Positions 1-8,119 of a DNA stretch of 21,092 bases are shown in pieces (the stretch's first letter is position 1; every line of letters starts with the position of its first letter). Location of the stretch: assembly GCA_946482325.1 (NCBI GenBank), contig CAMLRA010000060.1:1-21092 (forward strand), read 5' to 3'. Origin of the DNA: an uncultured Chromatiaceae bacterium (GTDB lineage: Bacteria; Pseudomonadota; Gammaproteobacteria; Enterobacterales; Alteromonadaceae). Both the position numbers and the translations under genes were made by a program. Below the pieces are notes generated by a model. That model did not search any database. It was not told the origin of the DNA and saw nothing but the letters and a program-made list of their open reading frames with translations.

Positions 1-355
1 GATTGTTTTTAATATCTGCTTCGTCATCACCAACGATTTTGTATGTGACTTCTTCCTCTGAATCCAGATTCAGAATGGTCACCGTCGAACCAAAAATCAC
101 TTTGCCGTTGTTGGTCATCTTGCTGATATCGATGATCTGGGCATTGGCCAGTTTGCCTTCGATATCCTGAATACGGCCTTCACAAAACCCCTGCGCTTCG
201 CGAGCGGCATGGTATTCCGCATTTTCTTTCAGATCACCATGCTCGCGCGCTTCGGCAATGGCTTCGATAATCGCCGGCCGCTTCACTGTTTTCAGCTCAT
301 GCAGTTCGTCGCGCAGACGTTGCGCGCCCTGAACTGTCATCGGGATTTGACTCAT
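1..355 (-). CDS. greA: Transcription elongation factor GreA (partial, C-terminus beyond left edge)
   Basis: GreA enters the secondary channel of stalled RNA polymerase and stimulates cleavage of the backtracked transcript. The first 118 residues are present and the reading frame runs off the left edge; E. coli GreA is 158 residues, so about 40 are missing. Seen: the N-terminal coiled-coil hairpin with its acidic tip ([18 protein letters not shown], with D41 and E44, the residues that help hold the catalytic Mg2+) and the beginning of the C-terminal globular domain ([17 protein letters not shown]). The ATG at 353-355 overlaps the carB stop codon as ATGA, and a purine-rich GAGAG lies about 8 bases upstream inside carB, so translation is probably coupled to carB. 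greA is the last visible gene of a carA-carB-greA transcription unit. Identity is near certain; only the C-terminus is unseen. Confidence 0.97.
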   Translation of the reverse strand, partial: MSQIPMTVQGAQRLRDELHELKTVKRPAIIEAIAEAREHGDLKENAEYHAAREAQGFCEGRIQDIEGKLANAQIIDISKMTNNGKVIFGSTVTILNLDSEEEVTYKIVGDDEADIKNN

Positions 356-3300
356 CCGTTAACTCTCTTATGTAACTCCTGCACCGAATTCACTGTACCA
401 AACGCATTAGCGGCGTTGGCTTTACAGGTCGCAAATGCGGCATTCAGGGTCGTGGTGTAATTGGCTTTATGTTGCAGGGCGCCACGACGTAACACTTTGG
501 AATCTTCAATCGCCTGACGGCCTTCGGTGGTGTTGACGATATAACTGTACTCACCGTTTTTGATCCGATCCAAAATGTGCGGACGACCTTCAAATACTTT
601 GCTGACTTCGCGGCATGGAATACCGGCAGCCTGTAACGCTTTCGCGGTACCGCTGGTAGCATCCAACTCAAAACCCAGGCTAACCATGGTTTTTGCCAGT
701 TCAACGACGCGCACTTTATCGCTATCGCGGACCGAAAGTAAAGCACGGCCACCGGTTGGGATCAGCGTCCCTGCCCCCAGCTCACTCTTGGCAAAAGCTT
801 CTGCGAAGGTTTCACCGACGCCCATCACTTCACCGGTTGAGCGCATTTCAGGGCCAAGGATAGGGTCAACGCCCGGGAACTTGTTAAACGGGATCACCAC
901 TTCTTTCACAGAGAAATAAGGCGGGATGATCTCTTTTGTCACACCTTGTTCCTGCAATGAACGACCGGCCATACAACGGGCACCGACTTTCGCCACTGCA
1001 ACGCCAGTGGCTTTAGATACAAATGGCACAGTGCGCGCAGCACGCGGGTTCACTTCAATCAGATACACTTCGCCGTCTTTGACCGCAAACTGGGTATTCA
1101 TCAGACCAACAACGCCTAATTCCAGCGCCAGCTTACGCACCTGGTCACGCATCACGTCCTGAATTTGCTGATTCAGGCTGTGTGGCGGTAATGAACAAGC
1201 CGAGTCGCCTGAGTGCACGCCCGCTTGTTCGATGTGTTCCATGATGCCACCGATTACGACTTCTTTGCCGTCACAAATCGCATCGATATCTACTTCGATC
1301 GCATCGTCAAGGAAACGGTCCAGCAACACCGGTGAGTCGTTAGATACGGACACCGCTTCGGTCATATACCGACGTAAGTCGATGTCGTCATAAACGATTT
1401 CCATGGCACGGCCACCCAGGACATAAGATGGGCGTACTACCATCGGATAACCAATATCCGGCGCTTTGGTCAGCGCCTCTTCCATGCTGGTAACAGTGGC
1501 GTTTTTCGGCTGTTTCAGGCCCAGACGTTCGACCGCTTGCTGGAAACGTTCGCGGTCTTCGGCGCGGTCAATCGCGTCTGGCGAAGTGCCGATAATTGGC
1601 ACGCCATTGGCTTCTAAAGCACGCGCCAGTTTCAGTGGCGTCTGGCCACCGTATTGCACGATCACGCCTTTTGGCTGTTCTTTTTTCACGATTTCCAGCA
1701 CGTCTTCCAGTGTAATTGGCTCGAAGTACAGGCGGTCGGAAGTGTCGTAATCTGTCGACACTGTTTCCGGGTTACAGTTGACCATGATGGTCTCATAACC
1801 GTCTTCACGCAGTGCCAGTGCCGCGTGTACGCAGCAGTAGTCAAATTCGATACCCTGACCGATGCGGTTCGGGCCACCACCGATGATCATAATTTTATCG
1901 CGGTTGCTTGGCGCCGCTTCACATTCTTCATCGTAGGTGCTGTACATGTAGGCGGTATCTGAAGCGAATTCAGCTGCACAGGTATCCACGCGTTTGTAAA
2001 CCGGGTGCAGGCCAAAACCATGACGCTTTTTCCGCACTTCGGCTTCAGCCACACCCAGAATGTCAGCGATACGTTTGTCGGCAAAACCTTTGCGTTTCAG
2101 TATGGTCAGGCGTGCCTGATCCAGACCGGCGAAGCCAGCCGCTTTGATAGCAGCTTCTTCATTAATCAAATCTTCAATCTGTACCAGGAACCAAGGGTCG
2201 ATATTGGTCAGCTTAAAGATTTCATCCATGCTCATGCCAAAACGGAACGCATCGGCGATGTACCAAATACGGTGTGAGCCAGGCTCGCGCAGTTCGCGGG
2301 TGATTTTCTCTTTGGCTTCCGGTGCATGAATATCAATAATCGGGTCCAGACCACAAACGCCGATTTCGAGGCCGCGTAACGCTTTTTGCAGCGATTCCTG
2401 CTGGTTACGACCAATCGCCATCACTTCACCGACCGATTTCATCTGAGTCGTCAGACGGTCGTTAGCACCGGCAAATTTTTCGAAGTTAAAGCGTGGCACT
2501 TTGGTCACTACATAATCGATACTCGGCTCGAATGATGCCGGGGTACGGCCGCCAGTGATGTCATTGGCCAGTTCGTCCAGCGTGTAACCAATTGCCAGCT
2601 TGGCCGCGACTTTGGCAATCGGAAAACCGGTCGCTTTCGACGCTAAGGCAGATGAACGCGACACACGTGGGTTCATCTCGATGATGACCATGCGGCCATC
2701 CACCGGGTTAATACCAAACTGCACGTTTGAACCACCGGTTTCGACACCAATTTCACGCAGCACTGCCAGAGAGGCGTTGCGCATGATTTGATATTCTTTG
2801 TCAGTCAGAGTCTGAGCTGGTGCCACAGTGATAGAGTCACCGGTGTGCACACCCATAGGATCAAAGTTTTCAATCGAACAGACGATGATGCAGTTGTCGT
2901 TTTTATCCCGCACCACTTCCATTTCGTATTCTTTCCAGCCGATCAACGATTCGTCAATCAGCAACTCTTTGGTCGGAGATAAATCGAGACCGCGGGTACA
3001 GATTTCTTCGAACTCTTCGCGGTTGTACGCGATACCGCCACCGGAGCCACCCATGGTGAAAGAAGGTCGGATAATGCAAGGAAAACCGATTTTTTCCAGC
3101 ACTTCGTATGCTTCTTCCATCGAATGGGCCAGACCGGCGCGTGGACAAGCGAGGCCAATCGAGCGCATCGCTTTATCAAAGCGGCTGCGGTCTTCAGCTT
3201 TGTCGATAGCATCAGCGGTTGCGCCGATCATTTCGACATTGTATTTCGCCAAAACACCATGACGTTCCAGATCCAGCGCACAGTTCAGCGCGGTCTGGCC

Positions 3301-3573
3301 GCCCATGGTCGGTAACACCGCACATGGCCGTTCTTTTTCAATAATTTTTTCTACCACTTGCCAGTGGATTGGCTCGATATAAGTCGCATCGGCCATTTCC
3401 GGGTCTGTCATGATGGTGGCCGGGTTCGAGTTCACCAGAATGACCCGGTAACCCTCTTCCTTCAGCGCCTTACAGGCCTGGGCACCTGAATAGTCAAACT
3501 CACAGGCCTGACCGATAACGATTGGGCCTGCACCCAGGATTAAAATACTTTTAAGGTCGGTACGTTTTGGCAT
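352..3573 (-). CDS. carB: Carbamoyl-phosphate synthase large subunit
   Basis: Large, synthetase subunit of the cytoplasmic enzyme that makes carbamoyl phosphate from bicarbonate, two ATP and glutamine-derived ammonia, feeding both pyrimidine and arginine synthesis. The protein is 1073 residues, the same length as E. coli CarB. It starts with [19 protein letters not shown] and contains two homologous halves, each with an ATP-grasp domain (roughly residues 130-340 for carboxyphosphate and 675-870 for carbamate), an oligomerisation region between them, and a C-terminal MGS-like allosteric domain from about residue 935. In E. coli that domain binds UMP, IMP and ornithine. The ATG at 3571-3573 is 18 bases after the carA stop, so the two are cotranscribed. 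Its TGA shares bases with the greA start. No frameshift or damaged motif was seen. Confidence 0.98.
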   Translation of the reverse strand: MPKRTDLKSILILGAGPIVIGQACEFDYSGAQACKALKEEGYRVILVNSNPATIMTDPEMADATYIEPIHWQVVEKIIEKERPCAVLPTMGGQTALNCALDLERHGVLAKYNVEMIGATADAIDKAEDRSRFDKAMRSIGLACPRAGLAHSMEEAYEVLEKIGFPCIIRPSFTMGGSGGGIAYNREEFEEICTRGLDLSPTKELLIDESLIGWKEYEMEVVRDKNDNCIIVCSIENFDPMGVHTGDSITVAPAQTLTDKEYQIMRNASLAVLREIGVETGGSNVQFGINPVDGRMVIIEMNPRVSRSSALASKATGFPIAKVAAKLAIGYTLDELANDITGGRTPASFEPSIDYVVTKVPRFNFEKFAGANDRLTTQMKSVGEVMAIGRNQQESLQKALRGLEIGVCGLDPIIDIHAPEAKEKITRELREPGSHRIWYIADAFRFGMSMDEIFKLTNIDPWFLVQIEDLINEEAAIKAAGFAGLDQARLTILKRKGFADKRIADILGVAEAEVRKKRHGFGLHPVYKRVDTCAAEFASDTAYMYSTYDEECEAAPSNRDKIMIIGGGPNRIGQGIEFDYCCVHAALALREDGYETIMVNCNPETVSTDYDTSDRLYFEPITLEDVLEIVKKEQPKGVIVQYGGQTPLKLARALEANGVPIIGTSPDAIDRAEDRERFQQAVERLGLKQPKNATVTSMEEALTKAPDIGYPMVVRPSYVLGGRAMEIVYDDIDLRRYMTEAVSVSNDSPVLLDRFLDDAIEVDIDAICDGKEVVIGGIMEHIEQAGVHSGDSACSLPPHSLNQQIQDVMRDQVRKLALELGVVGLMNTQFAVKDGEVYLIEVNPRAARTVPFVSKATGVAVAKVGARCMAGRSLQEQGVTKEIIPPYFSVKEVVIPFNKFPGVDPILGPEMRSTGEVMGVGETFAEAFAKSELGAGTLIPTGGRALLSVRDSDKVRVVELAKTMVSLGFELDATSGTAKALQAAGIPCREVSKVFEGRPHILDRIKNGEYSYIVNTTEGRQAIEDSKVLRRGALQHKANYTTTLNAAFATCKANAANAFGTVNSVQELHKRVNG

Positions 3574-3591
3574 AGCTCTGTCAATCCTGGC

Positions 3592-4722
3592 TTATTTGGC
3601 GTTACGCTGTTGCATCAGTGTGATGAAGTGGTCAAATAATTCGCTGGCCTCATGCGGGCCCGGACTGGCTTCCGGGTGCCCCTGAAAGCTGAATGCCGGT
3701 TTGTCCGTGCGGTGAATGCCCTGCAGTGAACCATCAAACAGTGATTTGTGCGTGGCACGTAAATTCGCCGGCAGGGTCGCTTCATCAACGGCAAAACCAT
3801 GGTTTTGCGCTGTGATCAGCACTTTTTTGCTGTCGAGGTTTTGTACCGGGTGGTTACCACCATGGTGGCCAAACTTCATCTTTAGGGTTTTTGCCCCGCT
3901 GGCGAGCGCCAACAACTGGTGACCCAGACAGATCCCAAACACCGGGATGTCAGTTTCGAGGAAAGTTTTAATAGCTTCAATGGCATAAGTACAAGGTGCC
4001 GGGTCGCCAGGGCCGTTGGACAGAAAGATACCATCCGGATTCAGCGCTAACACTTCTGCAGCAGGAGTTTGCGCCGGAACCACAGTTAAACGACAGCCAC
4101 GGTCAACCAACATACGTAAAATATTGCGTTTCACACCAAAATCATAAGCAACGACGTGAAATACCGACTCTGGTGCAGCACGATGACCTTCACCCAGCGC
4201 CCAGCTGCCTTCGCTGAAGCTGTACGGTGCTTGAACCGTGACTTCTTTGGCCAGATCCATGCCAGACAGACCAGGGAAGCGACGTGCCAGTTCCAGTGCT
4301 TTGGCTTCGTCAATATCACCAGCCATCAGACAGCCGTTTTGTGCGCCTTTTTCACGAAGAATTCGGGTCAGTTTACGGGTATCGATGTCGGCGATGCCGA
4401 GGACGTTGTGATCTTTGAGGTATTGACTAAGGGTACGTTGATTGCGGAAATTAGAAGCGAGCAGTGGAAGGTCACGAATAATCAGGCCCTTGGCCCAGAC
4501 TCTGCCGGATTCCTCGTCTTCATCATTGGTTCCGGTATTACCAATGTGGGGATAGGTCAAAGTGACCATTTGTTCTGCATACGAAGGGTCGGTCAGGATC
4601 TCCTGATACCCGGTCATTGAAGTATTAAACACCACTTCACCAACCGACACACCTTCAGCGCCAATGGCTGTACCACGAAATACGGTGCCGTCTTCCAGTA
4701 CGAGCAGGGCGGACTTAGTCAA
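3592..4722 (-). CDS. carA: Carbamoyl-phosphate synthase small (glutaminase) subunit, TTG start
   Basis: Glutamine amidotransferase subunit that releases ammonia from glutamine and passes it to CarB. With the start chosen here it is 376 residues (E. coli about 382). Seen: the N-terminal CarA domain ([14 protein letters not shown]) and a class I glutaminase domain with nucleophile C265 in FGICLGHQ and the partners H349 and E351 in QGHPEAS, matching E. coli C269/H353/E355. Start choice: TTG at 4720-4722 is preceded by GGAGG with 5 bases of spacing and aligns with the E. coli N-terminus; I recall that E. coli carA also uses UUG. An in-frame GTG at 4771-4773 would add 17 residues ([16 protein letters not shown] region), but it has no ribosome site and would put coding sequence through the terminator hairpin. 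That short frame could alternatively act as a leader peptide. carB follows after 18 bases. Confidence 0.96.
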   Translation of the reverse strand: MTKSALLVLEDGTVFRGTAIGAEGVSVGEVVFNTSMTGYQEILTDPSYAEQMVTLTYPHIGNTGTNDEDEESGRVWAKGLIIRDLPLLASNFRNQRTLSQYLKDHNVLGIADIDTRKLTRILREKGAQNGCLMAGDIDEAKALELARRFPGLSGMDLAKEVTVQAPYSFSEGSWALGEGHRAAPESVFHVVAYDFGVKRNILRMLVDRGCRLTVVPAQTPAAEVLALNPDGIFLSNGPGDPAPCTYAIEAIKTFLETDIPVFGICLGHQLLALASGAKTLKMKFGHHGGNHPVQNLDSKKVLITAQNHGFAVDEATLPANLRATHKSLFDGSLQGIHRTDKPAFSFQGHPEASPGPHEASELFDHFITLMQQRNAK

Positions 4723-4739
4723 GATAACCTCCAAACAGC

Positions 4740-4780
4740 AAAAAACGGGCGTAAAATGCTGCTGTTTTACCACCCGTTTT
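4740..4780 (-). terminator. Intrinsic terminator in the carA leader (candidate attenuator)
   Basis: Read on the minus strand, bases 4780-4765 (AAAACGGGTGGTAAAA) pair with 4756-4742 (TTTTACGCCCGTTTT). This gives 15 base pairs including one G-U, with one bulged G and an 8-base loop. Six T follow at 4745-4740. This is a complete rho-independent terminator shape, yet it lies between the carA promoter and the carA Shine-Dalgarno, only about 10 bases before GGAGG. It cannot simply end dapB, because it is downstream of the carA promoter. An alternative pairing exists: AAACAGCA at 4767-4760 is perfectly complementary to TGCTGTTT at 4740-4733, and it uses part of the 5' arm and loop. Function as an attenuator is inferred. 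Confidence 0.75.
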
Positions 4781-4817
4781 GACCCAGAAATTGTGTACTC
4801 AGTTCTGCCTAGGCAAA

Positions 4818-4853
4818 CCTGCTTATTCTAGGCCATTTGCGCTCTTTGGTCTA
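4818..4853 (-). promoter_or_regulatory. carA promoter resembling E. coli carAB P1
   Basis: On the minus strand: -35 TAGACC (4853-4848, 4 of 6 matches), 17-base spacer, -10 TAGAAT (4830-4825, 5 of 6 matches), then AAGCAG and a likely start G at 4818. The start sequence would be GTTTGCC. From memory, E. coli carAB P1 begins with GTTTGC, and the three T residues there allow UTP-sensitive reiterative transcription that lowers expression when UTP is high. The resulting leader would be 96 bases long and contains the terminator hairpin. The 9-mer AGCGCAAAT occurs at 4843-4835, inside the promoter spacer, and again at 4904-4896, 61 bases upstream; this may be a regulator site. Confidence 0.7.
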
Positions 4854-4919
4854 ACTATTTTTTGGATTTTTGCGAAAATAACGGCTTTATCACAAATTTG
4901 CGCTAAAAATGCCAAAAAT

Positions 4920-5729
4920 CTATGTTAAGTCAGCCAAACCCAACACTTGTTGCATAGAATAAAGTCCAACCTGTTGATTTTTCAACCACAAGGCCGCGCG
5001 CAGCGCACCTTGGGCAAATGTGTTGCGACTCGAGGCTTTATGGGTGATTTCCAGACGTTCGCCCAGATCTGCAAAGAGTGCGGTATGGTCACCGATGATA
5101 TCGCCGCCGCGGACTGTAGCAAAGCCGATCGTTTGTTGGTCACGCTCGCCGGTGATGCCTTCGCGGCCGTACACAGCACAGTCTTTTAAATCGCGACCTA
5201 TCGCCTTGGCGATGCTGTTACCAATCGCCAAAGCTGTGCCGCTCGGTGCGTCTTTTTTAAAACGATGGTGGGCTTCAATGATTTCGATATCGGCACTCTG
5301 CCCCATCACCCGCGCTGCAGTCTGCACCAGATGCAGCAACAAATTCACCCCTACGCTCATGTTAGGCGCCCAGACAATCGGAATGTGCCGGCTTGCCGCC
5401 TGCACTTCGGCGTACTGCGCGTCAGTCAGACCCGTCACGCCAATCACCATAGCCTTTTTCGCCGCGACCGCCAGTTTCAGATGGTCCAGCATCGCTTCCG
5501 GCATAGTGAAATCAACCCAGACATCGGCTTTGGCGACTTCAGTTAAGCTGGTTTGTGTCAGCGCCAGCTGCAATTTACCGCACCCTGCCAGTTCGCCGGC
5601 ATCAGTGCCGGTGAGTTCAGAGCCAACGCGCACTGTGGCGGCAGTCAGGTTTAATTGTTGCTCTTTTGCCACTGTCACTAAAGCGCGGCCCATGCGGCCA
5701 TTGGCGCCAAAGATGCCAATTGAAGTCAT
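4920..5729 (-). CDS. dapB: 4-hydroxy-tetrahydrodipicolinate reductase
   Basis: Cytoplasmic NAD(P)H-dependent reductase of the diaminopimelate route to lysine and peptidoglycan. With the start at 5729 it is 269 residues (E. coli 273). Seen: the N-terminal Rossmann nucleotide-binding motif [15 protein letters not shown] and the catalytic/substrate loop [15 protein letters not shown] with H154 and K158, matching E. coli H159 and K163, followed by a well-conserved C-terminus ([17 protein letters not shown]). The frame is open upstream to 5771, but the ATG at 5727-5729 has AGGAA 6 bases before it and fits the family N-terminus; the upstream extension would add 14 unconserved residues. No terminator is evident between its stop and the carA promoter, so some readthrough into carAB is possible. 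Confidence 0.97.
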   Translation of the reverse strand: MTSIGIFGANGRMGRALVTVAKEQQLNLTAATVRVGSELTGTDAGELAGCGKLQLALTQTSLTEVAKADVWVDFTMPEAMLDHLKLAVAAKKAMVIGVTGLTDAQYAEVQAASRHIPIVWAPNMSVGVNLLLHLVQTAARVMGQSADIEIIEAHHRFKKDAPSGTALAIGNSIAKAIGRDLKDCAVYGREGITGERDQQTIGFATVRGGDIIGDHTALFADLGERLEITHKASSRNTFAQGALRAALWLKNQQVGLYSMQQVLGLADLT

Positions 5730-5883
5730 GTCTAGTTCCTGTATCACCAAAATGGCAGTCCAGACCGCCATATTTAAAAAAGTGGCTTATTAAAACAAAA
5801 AATTGCCGGCGGCTCTAATCAAATTTGCAGCCTTGTTCTGTAAAAGCTGCGCACACGCTTTAACTACGACTTCTGTCATTTTC

Positions 5884-5909
5884 AAAAAAAACGCACCCCG
5901 AAGGGTGCG
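5884..5909 (-). terminator. Intrinsic terminator after the NahK-like kinase
   Basis: On the minus strand, GCACCC-type arms (5909-5903 with 5898-5892, 7 base pairs) enclose a UUCG tetraloop and are followed by eight T (5891-5884). It ends the minus-strand transcript coming from the kinase gene at 5984 and separates it from dapB. The rest of the 5730-5983 gap holds no gene; the dapB promoter must lie here but I could not fix a convincing -35/-10 pair. Confidence 0.92.
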
Positions 5910-5983
5910 CAAGTCAGACAACAACATTCACTCAGTCGGTGCCTGTGTCTGTTTAGTTGTAACGAATTCGCCAAAAGCGCAAT

Positions 5984-7069
5984 TTATTTCAGCAAAGGCT
6001 GCAATTGGTCTTGTTGCGCCAATAAGTCCAGATACAAACGCAACTGGTTTTCAGCACGCTGTAAATTGTGATTGGGCCTGTGCACGGCGAAATAACAATC
6101 GCCGTTTAAATGGTCAGCCAAAAAGCGGATGCCAATCATCAGGCACATTACTTTGGCACCGAGCCACAGGCTTTGCCGCTCAGCCGGCGTGATAATGCCG
6201 GCGAGCCCTTGCAGATAGCCTTGGGCCAGGGCGGTGAAGATCTCCGGCCGGATCCGTACCGCAGCAGGATTTAATGAATCTTCCGGCTCCGGTGAACAGC
6301 AAGTGCGCACCATATCGCCAAAATCAAACAACCAATACCCTGGCATACAGGTATCCAAATCAATGGCGGCAATACCGCGGCCCTGCGCGTCCGAATACAG
6401 CATGTTGTTGATTTTGGTATCGTTATGGCAAACCCGTCGCGGCAACTCGGCACAAACTGCTTCGAGCTCAGCCACCAGCATGCGTTGTGACTGACAATAT
6501 TTCAGTAAATCCTGACAATCAGCCAGCCGGCCGGCTTTGTTTTGCGCTGCGGCATCGTCCAGCTGACGAAAACGAAACGCCAGATTGTGAAAATCCGGAA
6601 TAACGGTATGCAGCTCATCGGCCGGAAAGTCAGCCAGCGCCGCGGCAAACTGACCAAAAGTCAGCGCTGCGGCAAAAGCCTGTTCTGCAGTGTCGACCAC
6701 TTCGATACTGCGGCCGCCATCAATAAAGGCAAGAGCCCGCAAATCAGCGGCAACACCACTCAAATAACGCCCGTCCTGGCGTGGCTGCTGGCGCAGGATC
6801 TGCAGCGGATATTGGCCTTGTGCCTGCTTTTGTTCCAGATGTTGTTCAATTCGCAGCGCGTTGTCGACCAGTTGCTGCGGCGACGGAAAAATCTGCGTAT
6901 TGATTTGCTGTAGAATGAGTCTTTTTTGTGCATTTTCAATCAGATAAGTCCGATTGATATGACCATTGCCAAACAACCGGACAGAGGCGTCCGGTGAAAA
7001 CTGATAAGCTGCCAGCACATCGGCTGGCAATAACGACGACACCGCAGCAGCGGTTGATTCAACTGACAT
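5984..7069 (-). CDS. NahK-like sugar 1-kinase (aminoglycoside phosphotransferase fold)
   Basis: A 361-residue cytoplasmic kinase of the APH/choline-kinase fold. The catalytic loop reads VCHNDTKINNML (Brenner-type, D217 the likely base) and the metal-binding segment is AAIDLDTCMPGYWLFDFGDMV (D237, D239). This exact style of motif, together with GNGHINRTYLI near residue 34, is what I associate with N-acetylhexosamine 1-kinase (NahK/LnpB), which phosphorylates GlcNAc or GalNAc at C1. AmgK-type anomeric MurNAc kinases have a different catalytic loop. The upstream neighbour is a sugar-1-phosphate nucleotidyltransferase 58 bases away on the same strand, supporting a two-step kinase plus pyrophosphorylase route to an NDP-sugar. 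ATG at 7067-7069 follows AGGTAAG. The substrate is not proven by the sequence; another sugar is possible. Confidence 0.78.
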   Translation of the reverse strand: MSVESTAAAVSSLLPADVLAAYQFSPDASVRLFGNGHINRTYLIENAQKRLILQQINTQIFPSPQQLVDNALRIEQHLEQKQAQGQYPLQILRQQPRQDGRYLSGVAADLRALAFIDGGRSIEVVDTAEQAFAAALTFGQFAAALADFPADELHTVIPDFHNLAFRFRQLDDAAAQNKAGRLADCQDLLKYCQSQRMLVAELEAVCAELPRRVCHNDTKINNMLYSDAQGRGIAAIDLDTCMPGYWLFDFGDMVRTCCSPEPEDSLNPAAVRIRPEIFTALAQGYLQGLAGIITPAERQSLWLGAKVMCLMIGIRFLADHLNGDCYFAVHRPNHNLQRAENQLRLYLDLLAQQDQLQPLLK

Positions 7070-7127
7070 AGAACTTACCTGATTGACGGCTCACACATAG
7101 TTTGAGCAAGCCGACTATTGTGCTTGA

Positions 7128-7994
7128 TTAGATTTTATTGTCAAAAAAACTGCCGAGCGCAGCCAAATCGGCAGGATAAGTGATCCCGCGCCAGGCTTCT
7201 GTTGAGACCATCACAGCAAGCTGCTGCCCTTGCTGCAGCGCCTGATCTACCGCAAACGGCAAATAAGATTCGGCTTTTTCGCCGGGGCAGCTCTGAAAAA
7301 ACAGCAGCAACTGAGCTTCCAGCCGCGTCAGCAGGTTTGGCGTAAAGCCCCAGATATTCATCGACACCAACTGTTGCCCCGATAATGGCCGGCGCACACC
7401 TTGAGGATCTAGCCCATTCAGCACGCCATCAGTGCCGGCATGGATCTCAGTCCACTCAGCGACCTTGAACAACCGGCCATTCTCTACCTGACAACAACCC
7501 CGGTTCACCCCACCATGCTCCGATAAAGTCAGCGCCAGCGGATAAGCCACCATGGCCCAACTGTGACCCGGCGTTGAAAAATGCTGTACTAACTTAAGCA
7601 TGGCATCGGCGCCATAATAGTCATCGGCGTTAATCACAATAAATGGCTGAGTCAGCTGCCGGCGGGCAGCCCAGACTGCATGAGCAGTACCCCATGGTTT
7701 AGTTCTGGCGACAGTTGGCAAAACGCAACCTGCAGGGATATCGTCGAGTTGCTGCACCACAAAATCGACGTGTAAATCAACCGGCAGAGTTGGCAGTACC
7801 TGTTCGTTAAACAAAGTCAGCAAGTTTTGCCGGATCACCAGCACCAAATGGCGGACACCGGCGCGATAAGCATCCATCACGCTGAAATATAACAACGGCC
7901 GGCCCGTCTGGCCGACAGTCGCCAGCTGTGTATCGCCGCCAAAACGACTGCCCATGCCGCCTGCGAGCACTAGTAATGAAACCGCTGCAGTCAT
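7128..7994 (-). CDS. Sugar-1-phosphate nucleotidyltransferase (NDP-sugar pyrophosphorylase family)
   Basis: A 288-residue nucleotidyltransferase that would join a sugar 1-phosphate to a nucleoside triphosphate (UTP or dTTP) and release pyrophosphate. Seen: the N-terminal signature LVLAGGMGSRFGG (residues 8-20), an aspartate pair in FIVINADDYYG (about 117-127) that would hold Mg2+, and an acceptor-side VAEWTEI segment. ATG at 7992-7994 has AGGAGG 9 bases upstream. Odd point: the position after GGD where relatives usually carry a phosphate-contacting lysine (GxKQ) is Thr22, encoded by ACA, one base from AAA. If the alignment is right, activity could be reduced. Neighbours suggest it works after the NahK-like kinase downstream, making for instance UDP-HexNAc. 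Substrate uncertain; the fold assignment is firm. Confidence 0.82.
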   Translation of the reverse strand: MTAAVSLLVLAGGMGSRFGGDTQLATVGQTGRPLLYFSVMDAYRAGVRHLVLVIRQNLLTLFNEQVLPTLPVDLHVDFVVQQLDDIPAGCVLPTVARTKPWGTAHAVWAARRQLTQPFIVINADDYYGADAMLKLVQHFSTPGHSWAMVAYPLALTLSEHGGVNRGCCQVENGRLFKVAEWTEIHAGTDGVLNGLDPQGVRRPLSGQQLVSMNIWGFTPNLLTRLEAQLLLFFQSCPGEKAESYLPFAVDQALQQGQQLAVMVSTEAWRGITYPADLAALGSFFDNKI

Positions 7995-8022
7995 TCCCGC
8001 TTGCCTCCTGTTTCAATAGCAC

Positions 8023-8092
8023 AGCGCCGGCTGAGCCGGCGCTTATTAACACTTTAACAACAATGTACCACAGCGCTGACTGCAGCGTCAGC
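8023..8092. repeat. Two intergenic hairpins without T-tracts
   Basis: The 125-base gap between the alcohol dehydrogenase stop and the nucleotidyltransferase start holds two perfect inverted repeats. AGCGCCGGC/GCCGGCGCT is at 8023-8031/8035-8043 (9 base pairs, 3-base loop), and GCTGAC/GTCAGC at 8075-8080/8087-8092 (6 base pairs, 6-base loop). Neither is followed by a run of T on either strand, so they are not ordinary intrinsic terminators. They may stabilise or process mRNA between the two genes, or be a degenerate repeat element. No second copy was noticed in the window. Confidence 0.6.
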
Positions 8093-8119
8093 TATTCAGA
8101 CGCCAACAGCAAGCGCTTG

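Noticed and set aside
4156..4620. A 154-codon open frame on the plus strand opposite carA
   Set aside because: Lies entirely over the conserved carA glutaminase coding sequence and shows no family resemblance.
4889..4904. Possible PurR operator AGCGCAAATTTGTGAT upstream of the carA promoter
   Set aside because: The half-sites resemble CGCAAA/TTTG but the central CG is missing and the spacing is two bases too short for a PurR box.
5020..5793. A 257-codon open frame on the plus strand opposite dapB
   Set aside because: It is antisense to a clearly identified, full-length dapB and its translation has no recognisable domain; its openness reflects the codon bias of the gene beneath.
5772..5883. 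Promoter of dapB
   Set aside because: Several AT-rich candidates (for example TTGATT or TTGTTT boxes) lack a well-spaced, well-matched -10 partner.
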